Shown here: positions 34,296-43,542 of the stretch, in pieces
Layout: each line of letters starts with the position of its first letter
How positions within the stretch are numbered: position 1 is the first letter of the stretch
Assembly (NCBI GenBank): GCA_949317995.1
Contig: OX439038.1
Span: forward strand, 69,760,659-69,824,658
Direction: 5' to 3'
DNA from: Acholoe squamosa
Lineage: Eukaryota > Annelida > Polychaeta > Phyllodocida > Polynoidae
Length of the DNA stretch: 64,000 bases
Notes under the pieces: model-generated
What the model saw: only the letters and a program-made list of their open reading frames with translations
Told to the model about the DNA's origin: nothing
The model's database searches: none
Made by a program: the position numbers and the translations under genes

Positions 34296-34716
34296 TGTAA
34301 TGTATAACTGTTGATGGTTCGGAAAGGATCACGAATACAAGGATATCCGGTTTCAAAAGGCAACAAGTCTTTATTCAGTATCCTAAGTTACAGGGAGCTA
34401 AATAGATTCCGTATGGTTAAGGGGCTGTTCGGAAAGCTCGGATTTACGACTACCAGGTAAGGCTTCGGAGTCGGTAAAGTTCAGATGGTATTCCTAGGGA
34501 ATCTGGTAGGATTCTCCTCGTCCTAGGTTCCGACCCGACTATTATATAGCCAAAGGGGTTGGGTGGCAACCTCTCGTGTTTAACCCATGCAGCCCGGAGG
34601 GTGGTGCTGCCACCGCCCGCCAGGCGTACCAGGCTCTCAACCCGAAAGGCCACTCCGCTCGGAACCTAGGCAACCCGTAAGCCATAAACACTATTACTAA
34701 ACCGTGCCCCTACACT
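34296..34716 (-). repeat. 3' LTR of the Ty3/gypsy element
   Basis: About 421 bp. On the minus strand it starts (AG)TGTAGGGGCACGG and ends CATTACA, with a TATATAA box (near 34541-34548) followed by an AATAAA signal (near 34370). It keeps a segment of about 20 bp around the GGGTTGGGTGGC motif that the 5' LTR lacks. The outer end is uncertain by two bases because TACA and TACACT both fit. Confidence 0.88.
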
Positions 34717-34727
34717 ACCCCCACCAA
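34717..34727 (-). other. polypurine tract
   Basis: Minus strand TTGGTGGGGGT directly abuts the 3' LTR, the position of the plus-strand primer. Confidence 0.6.
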
Positions 34728-35767
34728 GACTATAACAAGGTGTTACATAACGGGTAGAAACTAAGTTATAGTATTTACAACAACAATATAATATAAATGG
34801 CGCACGGCTGGCTTACAGGTTGTCTGACTCTACATTAAAGTATAAACATGGAAATATGATGAGTATTGATATGGTTATATAAACACATTCACACCATAGT
34901 ATGTACGTTATAGGTGTAATAAATACATCTAATCAGATGTTTGTTTCAGTGTTATTATTTACACAGTACATATAGAATTTAAGGTGTTAATCATCATAGT
35001 TTATACAGTAAGAAATGGAAGACTTAATACAGCTGCTTCCGTATATATCATATTAACCTGGAGTATTATTTGACTATCCGAACTAGATTAATAAGTAGAT
35101 ACCATATTTAGGGTTGAACCCATACGGGATGGTATAAATAACATATATAACCCTTAGGTTCGGAATGGAAGAAATTTTACTATGAACCTGATAGTTACAT
35201 TTACAATACAGATTCTAGTTAGGATACATGTATTCTATGATTAACCTAGGATACCTTGGTAGGTATGATATGTGAATAATATTAATAACATTTTAAATAG
35301 TTTTATACATTTATAGCACCGGAAAAAACATATACGACCTTGAACACGTAGTGGTGATAACGATCTGGTCTTAACAATTGCCAGATATATGTAGTTTAAT
35401 TAAATAGTAACCTACCAGTGTAGCAGGAAACTGTACAAACATATAGAATTAAGTAATAATGTAGTTTTCATATTACCTTTGGAGTTTTCCGTATGCATGG
35501 CCGTCCCATCATCTCGATATAGTTGTGTAGCAGTACTAGCTCAGGGCCTCTCGGGACCTTTCAGAGTCTGAGTACAGGATCGTCCATCTCCTAGGTTCTG
35601 GAATGTCCATTCCAGTCGTATTGAACTGCTTATAAGTGGGCTCCACGTATCGTAATCTTCTGCTGCCAGTCCTCGTATCCATTCCAGGTGTCAGCACTCA
35701 TCATACTATTCAGATTCATGTTAAACATATTAAAAAAATAAAATTCTACAGATTAATCTTATCTAAC
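34728..35767 (-). other. 3' untranslated internal region of the Ty3/gypsy element
   Basis: About 1 kb of AT-rich sequence between the last ORF and the polypurine tract. No ORF of note. Confidence 0.6.
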
Positions 35768-36004
35768 TTATTTGCTTCCGGAATCTTTGGGTTGTTCTGG
35801 TTCCAACCCATACGTAGCAATCTGTTCATCAATCATAGCTTTGGCCTCACGGCGAGTGCCATCCCAATCTGACAGTCTCTTTCCGAAGGCTTCAAAAAAT
35901 TTCTGATTCAGGAAATCCACCTCACTCCTGGCCTTAGCTACCTCAACAGTCCAGAATTCGGCTGCTTTCTTCTGACGTGCCTCCTGGGCTTCCAATTGTT
36001 TCAT
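35768..36004 (-). CDS. 78-codon continuation after an in-frame TAA
   Basis: It starts with ATG immediately after the TAA that ends the 884-codon ORF and is in the same frame, so the stop and start are adjacent (TAA ATG). The product is helical and charged (EAQEARQKKAAEFW) and ends with GSK. Either the TAA is a mutation that split one protein of about 963 residues, or it is a stop-restart or read-through arrangement. Confidence 0.5.
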   Translation of the reverse strand: MKQLEAQEARQKKAAEFWTVEVAKARSEVDFLNQKFFEAFGKRLSDWDGTRREAKAMIDEQIATYGLEPEQPKDSGSK

Positions 36005-38659
36005 TTACTCCTTATGTTCTACATCTCGTTCTGATTCGATCCGACTTATTTCCAGAGATTGGACTGATTCAGTCAGATACATCACCGAACCTACAACGTT
36101 TTGCAGGTATTCTACGGACATTGCATGATGGCGTTTCTGCCAGTCAATCATGCAGCTCTTTTGAATCTGAAAGCTTTCCGGAGAGATGTTCACAATGTCA
36201 TAGTTGACTGGGTCCTGAATATACGAACTCTGCGCAGGCAGTGGTTCGCGTTCGGAATGGTCTGAGGATCCAGAGTGTTTCCGACGTCTGGGGTTCTCAG
36301 ACAGACTTCCGGATGCTACAGAGGAGGTCGTCACGTCTCCCTGGGGAGTGGAGATTGTGACACCCCTGCCATTTCCGATGGGTGGTGGGGCTGGCTTAGC
36401 CCAGTTTCCGACAGTACGGTTTCCAGATGATGCAGACTTGGGTGTTCCCCTTCCGATACCAGTGGACCATTCCCTACCCCGTTGGTTAAGGGTCTGGCTC
36501 TCAGGTCCAAATGGTCCCATTTCTGGAAAGTCCTTATCTTTGTCCTTATTCACAGCGAACACAGGTGGGGCAGCGTCTCTCAATGCAGACAGAGGAGACG
36601 ATGCTTCCAGACTGCGATCCCTACGGTCAGGTGCCGGGCGTTGGATCCCACGGAATGAGATCTTACCCGGCTGTGGCTTCATACGTTTTGTGGATGTGGC
36701 CTTACTGGAGTCCCGATAGGCGCTGTCGCCCCGGTACTCCCTCATTTCTCCGAACTGTTCGTTGGTAATCCTTAACCTTCCTGGAGTGTAGTTCAGCTGA
36801 AACGCCGCCTCCAGTTTGGAGTTGACGTGCGTTTCAACTTCGCACAATCTGCTGACTTTGGAATTCAGACTCCGGAAGTTGGTTTTCTTCCAGGAGTCCC
36901 ACTTATCAATCAGAAGTTTGTGCAGATCTAAGGCTGCCTTCAGAGCTGATTTCACACCGACCTGGTGTTCATCCTTCAGATGTCTGACCAGCTCGCTCTT
37001 TCGGAACGTGGTTAGTCCTGAACAGATGGCGCTGTTCCTACCTTTATTCATATAACACATATACACCGGGTGATGGTGCATATGTTCCTCAACAATGTGA
37101 CGGATGAATCTCATATGGGAGCTGAACTTTTCGGGTTCATCGCTTCCCCTAGCACAGATAATAAACGGACAGGTGGTGTTGGTATCCTTATCCCAACTAT
37201 CGATGGCCCACTTGATCTTACAGTAGGCATCGAAATCGTAATACTCCTTATTCCGGTTGTCGATAGTCTGTTCGACCCAGTTCACATAAAAATAGTTCGG
37301 ATTCCGGTCCTGACGAGTGTACCTCATCCACTCTTCATCATCCTGCTCCCCATCCATGTTAATGAACGGAGGGCAGCTATAATAACGAGTGTTTCGCTTA
37401 CACTCCTCCAGAGATTTGGGAATCATGTGCATGAACCCACTCCTGACATTGTTCCAGATCTTCTTCTCAACGAGGGTGGGTGCTTCCTCGTCATCATACA
37501 ACTCGGGATGGTCTATGTCCGTAGACCAATCCCATGTATCTGACTCTGCGGTATCCTGTGAGCTGGAAGCCACAGGTTTCGGAACGACAGCAGTCTTCAG
37601 AATAGCGCCAGTTGGCTTCAAACTCGTGGCTGCCGCAACCCGAGTTCCTGCTTCTCCCTCCTCTGCCTTCTTATCCATCTTTTCCTTCTTCTTAAGCTTC
37701 TCCCTCTCCTCCTTCTCCTTTTTCTTAATTAGGGCTTTCGCCTTCTTACTAAGACTCTGCTTCCAACCCTCTTTTTCCTTAACAGTACCCTTCGTACTTA
37801 CTCGGGCCTGCATCCGGGCTTTGGTGTCTTCTACTGATGCACTCAGCCCGGTACTTATTTCAGTCAACTGTTCTCTTTGTTTTCTTAACACTTCTTCCTG
37901 TTGCTCTAACTTCTCCTCGGCTTCTGACTGCATTCTTACGACTTCTTTCTCAATCCGGCTGTCTTCAGCTCGCAGTTCGGTTTCAGAAAGTGTGTCAGAT
38001 GAGACGGAGGATCTCCTGCGGGTAGGCTTAGCAGTAGCCCCTCCCACAGCTTCACCTCCATCATCAACATCCATATGGTCTGATCCTGAATCAATCTTAA
38101 CAGGGCTCGGTGGGTTCTGCGATGGCTGCTTCCCGTACCAGAACAGGGACGCATGCTCCTCAACAGTGGCTTCCGGGTGTTCCCGGCCCCACTTGTCCTT
38201 AACGTATGCCACCGTACGGAAGAACTCTTGGTTCACACTCATACCGGTAGCAAAATCCATATAGTTTAGTAACCCTATGTCCGGAATCGATAGATCTTCA
38301 GGGATTGCTTTCTTAATCAAGTTCCTCCACATCTCAGGAATCTTTTCCGGTTTTGATGTTTTCGGATTCCAGATATAATCCTTCTCGAGGAAGATCGTAT
38401 CGCCATTCGGCCACGCGATACTTCCCAATGAATAGTCAATCTTACCATGATTTTCCGGGGGGTCCATCATGGGTTCAGTTGATTCTGAATGTACGGATTT
38501 TGCTGGGGAAGGGGGTGGAGGCATCTCCGACGTTCCCACTCCACTAGTGTTCAGATCCAGACATACCAGCGTGTTTGCTGCTTCCCTATCCTCCAGAGCC
38601 GCTTCCTCATCGGGATGAATCGGACTCATTCCCGAACGGTCCTCCATATCCACCTCCAT
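36005..38659 (-). CDS. extra ORF (884 codons) of the Ty3/gypsy element, function unknown
   Basis: It occupies the position of env, downstream of pol, but has no signal peptide, no furin site and no membrane segment, so it is not an envelope gene. Residues 1-200 are acidic and Pro/Ser-rich. Residues about 225-345 are strongly charged and Lys/Glu-rich, predicted coiled coil. Around 497-565 are two Cys/His groups: C497, C502, H521, H526, and C535, C546, H560, H565, reminiscent of paired C2H2-like fingers. The C-terminal 300 residues are Ser/Pro/Arg-rich. I infer a nucleic-acid-binding accessory protein. It could instead be a captured host gene. Confidence 0.72.
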   Translation of the reverse strand: MEVDMEDRSGMSPIHPDEEAALEDREAANTLVCLDLNTSGVGTSEMPPPPSPAKSVHSESTEPMMDPPENHGKIDYSLGSIAWPNGDTIFLEKDYIWNPKTSKPEKIPEMWRNLIKKAIPEDLSIPDIGLLNYMDFATGMSVNQEFFRTVAYVKDKWGREHPEATVEEHASLFWYGKQPSQNPPSPVKIDSGSDHMDVDDGGEAVGGATAKPTRRRSSVSSDTLSETELRAEDSRIEKEVVRMQSEAEEKLEQQEEVLRKQREQLTEISTGLSASVEDTKARMQARVSTKGTVKEKEGWKQSLSKKAKALIKKKEKEEREKLKKKEKMDKKAEEGEAGTRVAAATSLKPTGAILKTAVVPKPVASSSQDTAESDTWDWSTDIDHPELYDDEEAPTLVEKKIWNNVRSGFMHMIPKSLEECKRNTRYYSCPPFINMDGEQDDEEWMRYTRQDRNPNYFYVNWVEQTIDNRNKEYYDFDAYCKIKWAIDSWDKDTNTTCPFIICARGSDEPEKFSSHMRFIRHIVEEHMHHHPVYMCYMNKGRNSAICSGLTTFRKSELVRHLKDEHQVGVKSALKAALDLHKLLIDKWDSWKKTNFRSLNSKVSRLCEVETHVNSKLEAAFQLNYTPGRLRITNEQFGEMREYRGDSAYRDSSKATSTKRMKPQPGKISFRGIQRPAPDRRDRSLEASSPLSALRDAAPPVFAVNKDKDKDFPEMGPFGPESQTLNQRGREWSTGIGRGTPKSASSGNRTVGNWAKPAPPPIGNGRGVTISTPQGDVTTSSVASGSLSENPRRRKHSGSSDHSEREPLPAQSSYIQDPVNYDIVNISPESFQIQKSCMIDWQKRHHAMSVEYLQNVVGSVMYLTESVQSLEISRIESERDVEHKE

Positions 38660-39297
38660 ATTGATTCAGACAGCATCTTTTCCGCCATTTAGACGGAGTT
38701 CAGACTCATAGACTGGGCCCAGCAGTACTTCAACGTACTCCTCGACCTTATAATATTAGTTAGTGTTCGTATTTATCAGAGTACTGCGCTTACAGCAGGG
38801 AAAAGCTACCGAGCAAAATCAAGCATGTCAAGTCTCCTCGGCGTAGACGCTTGATTAAACAAGATGGCGTCAACTCGCGCGAGAAACCCCAAACCCGGGG
38901 TCAAGGGTCGTACCCTCGTTCCGGGTAATTAGGTCACGCGGTGCCACGTGCTTTCCACGCATCCGTAAACAAAACGGTCTGTCAGAGTTCATATTGTCTT
39001 CCCGGCTCGATATCATCTGGAGTACACATGGAGAATACGTATAGCATTATGCTGATACGTCGGATTAATCCGTCCACTACCCACTGGGACCTCGAGGAGC
39101 CGACAACAGAGCAGGTTAGAGCGGTTTCATTACAAACTGACGAGCATCCCGAAGGTGCTGTCAACATAGTTGACACCACTCTCTGTCATAACAAGTAACA
39201 GCACAAACATTTAAAGGTGCAAGCATACACAAAAACAGGACTATACATCGTTGTGTTTCAGGATTCAATACTTATTAGAATCTATTGTCGGGCTTAT
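38660..39297 (-). other. spacer between pol and the extra ORF
   Basis: About 640 bp with no long ORF. It could carry a splice acceptor or internal promoter for the extra ORF, but no site could be assigned with confidence. Confidence 0.4.
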
Positions 39298-42200
39298 TTA
39301 GGTAACACCGCTTCTCTGAGCAATCTTAGCGCTACGGCGAACGCCCTCCTCAATAGTTCTATTTTTAGCATTGGGGGACTCCGCTCCATTCCCGATATCC
39401 AATCTAGCCTTTGGGTTCCCGGTCCGCTTTGCCTTCCCTACTCCTGCCGAGACTTTTTTATTCTTAGCATCATTCTCATTCGATTCAGTTACATTCTTCT
39501 TACGTTTTCTTCGCTTTTGGGTGCCGAGCATCGGCATCCTCTTTGGTTTCTTCTTATTTCTCTTTACTTCCTTTACAGGTTTTTCCGTATCTTCATTCCG
39601 ATCCTCTACACCAGGAGATTCGCTTAGTTCAGGTAAGTCAATAACCTCTGGTAATTTCTTAACGTTCGGGCCTATCCCGTACATTTCTTCAGCTAACTCC
39701 CTACCTCTGTACGGCCTTAATACTTCGACATGACACCATCGTACGTTCCCGTACAGATCTCTTATAAAGCAGGTGGTTTCCGAAATTATCTGAGTTATGA
39801 CGTGTGGGCCATCCCAGCTAGACACTACTTTCAATCTATCAAGGGGTTTATAGAATCTAAGGACCCTATCTCCCACCCTGAAAAATCTAGGTTTCAGTCC
39901 AGTGTCATAGCCCACTTTCTGCCATTTTGCTGATTTCTCTAACTGATTCCGAACTAGTTCATAAGCTTTCTTAAAGTTATCCCGTAAGGATTCTACAAAC
40001 ATAATCAAACACGGGGTTTTAGGACTTATTCCGATTACCCCAAATACTAAATCTGCCGGCATTATGATGTCTTCACCATAAACCAACATGTTCGGAGTAC
40101 AATTAGTAGAGGCATGCACTGTGCTGTTGTATGCATGCACCACAAAATCGCATTGGATATCCCAATCATCCTGATGTTTGTTCACTAATGGTTTCAGGAC
40201 TTGTAGTAGGGTTCTGTTGAACCGTTCTACTAAGCCGTCCGACTGGGGCCGGTACGGATTAGTGCACGTCTTGCAGATAGCTAAGTACTTGCAGATTTCC
40301 TGAAACAATTCTGATTCAAATTCCCTTCCTTGATCACTGTGGAGCATCAGGGGGACCCCGTATTGCAACACCCAACCTCTCACGAATGCTTCCGCACAAG
40401 TGATGGCTTTGTGGTCTTTCAGAGGGAATACTTTCGTATATTTCGTATTGTAATCGCAAACAACCATCATGCAAGTGTTATCCCTAGGGGTTGTATTAAA
40501 CCCGCTAATGATGTCAATTGCAATCCTGGCGAAGCGTACCCCGAATAATTCCTGAACCAATGGGTTCTTTCCTAACCCTTCCCTGGGTTTATTCTTACAA
40601 CATTCGGGACAAGTGGCGATCCACCTTAGCAAATCTCCACTCATTCCCGGCCAGTAGTATCTCCGGGTAAGTCTTTCCAGAGATCTACTCTTTCCGAAAT
40701 GACCACTTGTCACGCAGTAATACATAATATCCCGATGCATAGCGCTCGGAATAACAATCTGAAGAATCTTTTTAGTTGGACTAATTTTCCATCTACATAA
40801 GATTCCGTCTCTGACCTCTAGCTCAGCCCATTGGGCTAGGAGTCTTCTCATTTCCCTGTTCTCCATACTGATAGCAGGACGGACAGGTTTGATTCCTAAC
40901 AGAACTGTTTCCAGGAGTTTCTTGGTAATGGGGTCCTTACCCTGGAACTCGCGAATGATCTCTGGTGACCATTCTATTAAAGTTCCCGGATAGTCCCGGA
41001 GTGGCATATGCGCGGCAGCAATTACTGCGTTATGCTGTCCGCAATCACCACAACTCTCTCGACCACATTTCCAGACTGGCTTCCTAGATAGGGCGTCCGC
41101 ATTGGTGTGCTTCTTCCCTGACCTATTTTGGATCTGGCTTTGCTCCAACCCGAATTCCGAAAGGTGCGCTAACCATCTGCCTATCATCCCCTTGGCATCC
41201 TTGAAGTTAAGGAGCCATCGGAGAGATGAATGGTCAGTTCTTAGTGTAAAATCAGATCCCCATAAAAAGTGTTTAAATTTCTTAGTATACACCACCACAG
41301 CCAGGAGTTCCCTCTTAGTGGTGCAATAATTCCGTTGGGCCTTATTCAGAGTGTTGCTAGCAAACGCGATCGGGACTTCCACACCGTCCTGGACCTGGGA
41401 CAGTGCGGCTCCAATGCTATCATTACTAGCATCCGTATCCAATATGAAGTGATCTGAAGGGGTTGGGTATTTTAATACCGGTGTATCCGTAAATAGGGCT
41501 TTTAGTTTCCTAAAAGATTCCTCCTGTTCATTCCCCCATGGGAATGGTTCCCGAACTCTTCCAGGCGTCCAATGGGCGATACTCTGCATAGGAAAACTTA
41601 CTCGAGAGTATCCCGGAATGAAGTCTCTGTAGTAACTACAGAACCCCAGAAAAGATCGTACCTGCTTAGCAGTTTTTGGTCTTTCCCAGTCCCGAACACT
41701 CTCTACTTTTTCCGGATCAGCTTTAATCCCATCGGTGGATATAATCCTACCTAGGTAAGTGATTGATTTCTGAAATAATCTACATTTCTTAGGTTTTAGA
41801 CGTAATCCATTGGATACTATCCTCTTGATCACTTCTTCCAAATTATCCAAACATTCACGGAATGTCTTTCCAAAGACAATTACATCGTCCAGATATACCA
41901 GACATTTCTTCCATAATAGATCACTCAGGAGAGTTTCCATCATGGCTTCGAAGGTAGCAGGTGCGTTACATAACCCAAAGGGCATAACCGTATATTCGAA
42001 CAGGCCTAAGTGACTGGAAAACGCCGTTTTCTCTATGTCCTTGGGCTCCATTCCGATCTGCCAATACCCGGATTGGAGATCCAGGGTGCAGAACCAATTG
42101 TTCCCTCCCAGGGCATCTAATGTTTCATCAACCCTGGGTAAAGGATACGAGTTTTTCTTAGTCAGCCCATTTAGTTTCCTATAATCCACACAGAAGCGAA

Positions 42201-42507
42201 TGCTTCCATCTTTCTTAGTGGTCATGACTACTGGACTAGACCAGGGGCTGGTGCTAGGCACAATCACTCCCTTTTCCAATTGGTCTATTATTTCATTCTC
42301 ACAAATGATTTTCTTCTTAAGTGGCAATCGGCGGTACGGAATCTTGAAGGGCTCCGCCTCTCCAGTATTGATATGGTACAATACCTTATCATTCCGGCCC
42401 AAGGGACCACCGGCGTAGCAAAAAGCATCCTCATATTTCCATACCAGATTCCAAACTTCCATCTCCAGAGAGGATTCCTCTATTAGGTTATCCAATTCCA
42501 TATTCAT
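39298..42507 (-). CDS. pol: pol: reverse transcriptase, RNase H and integrase
   Basis: 1069 codons, all one frame. Reverse transcriptase: FCVDYRKLN (105-113), LDLQSGYWQI (142-151) and catalytic YLDD (205-208). RNase H: DTDASNDSIGAAL near 357-369 and RTDHSSL near 423-429. Integrase: GHFGKSRSL (602-610) with CPEC (633-636); core D665, D725 (HSDQG) and E761 spaced D-59-D-35-E; GPY/F-like SSWDGPHVI near 896-904; then a basic tail. The first His of the HHCC zinc site seems lost, since the usual HD.. turn before GHFG is absent. The protein would make cDNA and integrate it, in the particle and nucleus. The ORF itself has no stop or frameshift, but the frame upstream does, so expression from gag-pol is doubtful. 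Confidence 0.95.
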   Translation of the reverse strand: MNMELDNLIEESSLEMEVWNLVWKYEDAFCYAGGPLGRNDKVLYHINTGEAEPFKIPYRRLPLKKKIICENEIIDQLEKGVIVPSTSPWSSPVVMTTKKDGSIRFCVDYRKLNGLTKKNSYPLPRVDETLDALGGNNWFCTLDLQSGYWQIGMEPKDIEKTAFSSHLGLFEYTVMPFGLCNAPATFEAMMETLLSDLLWKKCLVYLDDVIVFGKTFRECLDNLEEVIKRIVSNGLRLKPKKCRLFQKSITYLGRIISTDGIKADPEKVESVRDWERPKTAKQVRSFLGFCSYYRDFIPGYSRVSFPMQSIAHWTPGRVREPFPWGNEQEESFRKLKALFTDTPVLKYPTPSDHFILDTDASNDSIGAALSQVQDGVEVPIAFASNTLNKAQRNYCTTKRELLAVVVYTKKFKHFLWGSDFTLRTDHSSLRWLLNFKDAKGMIGRWLAHLSEFGLEQSQIQNRSGKKHTNADALSRKPVWKCGRESCGDCGQHNAVIAAAHMPLRDYPGTLIEWSPEIIREFQGKDPITKKLLETVLLGIKPVRPAISMENREMRRLLAQWAELEVRDGILCRWKISPTKKILQIVIPSAMHRDIMYYCVTSGHFGKSRSLERLTRRYYWPGMSGDLLRWIATCPECCKNKPREGLGKNPLVQELFGVRFARIAIDIISGFNTTPRDNTCMMVVCDYNTKYTKVFPLKDHKAITCAEAFVRGWVLQYGVPLMLHSDQGREFESELFQEICKYLAICKTCTNPYRPQSDGLVERFNRTLLQVLKPLVNKHQDDWDIQCDFVVHAYNSTVHASTNCTPNMLVYGEDIIMPADLVFGVIGISPKTPCLIMFVESLRDNFKKAYELVRNQLEKSAKWQKVGYDTGLKPRFFRVGDRVLRFYKPLDRLKVVSSWDGPHVITQIISETTCFIRDLYGNVRWCHVEVLRPYRGRELAEEMYGIGPNVKKLPEVIDLPELSESPGVEDRNEDTEKPVKEVKRNKKKPKRMPMLGTQKRRKRKKNVTESNENDAKNKKVSAGVGKAKRTGNPKARLDIGNGAESPNAKNRTIEEGVRRSAKIAQRSGVT

Positions 42508-43475
42508 TTTCTCTTTCCCTACCAGTTTACGTTCGGGTTCCGGAATGTCATCTCGTACCCCATTTATTAACGTCGTGGACCCAAGCTTGGATCCCTTCTG
42601 TAGATAAATGGTTTTATCTCCTCAATTCATTACCGGTAGTACACTCCAGAACGGATTTCCTACCAGAGTATCTACTGATTCAAGCCCAATGCTGGCTAAG
42701 TGAACCACATCTGGCTCAAATACACCTTCCTGATCTTTCAGTTTTCTATCTGAAGTACAAAGAACATCACAGGAGACACCCGGGGGTATCTTTAATGTAT
42801 CCACCACGCTAGCTACTGCACTTATCTATATTAATACACACTTCACTTGGATATCATAGGGCTTCCGAATCCTCAATTTCCCCGTACACGGGTTCAACTC
42901 CGCTTCGAATAGACTCGCGAAGTCCAGCCCGAGTATCTCATCATCATTCATATTGGCTATAGTGGGAAAGAGGACAAACTCCTTCCCACCAATCGATGCC
43001 TTCATAAATGTTCTACCAAGAACCTGCATACAGGTCCCATCGGCCGTACAAGCGTTTACCCTCACTCTTGTCCAGCAAGAGGCTGTAGAATTTATTGGAG
43101 ATCATCGAGTGGCTAGCCCCCGTATCGACCAAAAATTCCCCAGTCCTACCCTGGGTCGTAACAGACACATACCATCTCCTACCTCCCAGGGGGGAAGGGT
43201 TTCCGGTAAACCTATCAAAATCTTCCGAAATGCCGAGATCCAATCCATGGTCTTTCAGATGCTCCAGACATGGATGGTTCGGGGGAAGGTGTGCCGCACA
43301 TACACGTGTGAATACCTCTATCCACCCTTCCTCTTCTCCAACGTGCATACTTTCCTTTACCACTAACTTGGTGTCCTCACTTCTGTTGGAGTCCCCGGCC
43401 ATAGGAGGGGCGAGGAGATCAATCTCGGATCCCTCCTCCCCGGGTGTAGTCATTTCGGATTCATCAGACGGTTAA
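42508..43475 (-). pseudogene. protease region of pol, broken
   Basis: The aspartic-protease start is clear (EFLVDTGASHSMIS near 43140-43105). It is followed by a one-base frame change near 43065, an in-frame TAG near 42826 and an in-frame TGA near 42622 before the reverse-transcriptase frame continues. The region before the DTGA motif carries an acidic stretch. Two nonsense changes and a frame change argue for decay rather than programmed events, though the frame difference from gag to protease by itself is normal for such elements. Confidence 0.8.
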
Positions 43476-43542
43476 TCAGGGACAGTACTCTGGCATACAA
43501 CAAGGTTCCGGGTTGAGCAATCCGCCGCATCCTCAACCCTCC

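Noticed and set aside
37389-38264. 291-codon plus-strand ORF
   Set aside because: Antisense shadow of the 884-codon extra ORF; Ser/Phe/Leu-rich composition is the complement of the Lys/Glu-rich coiled coil.
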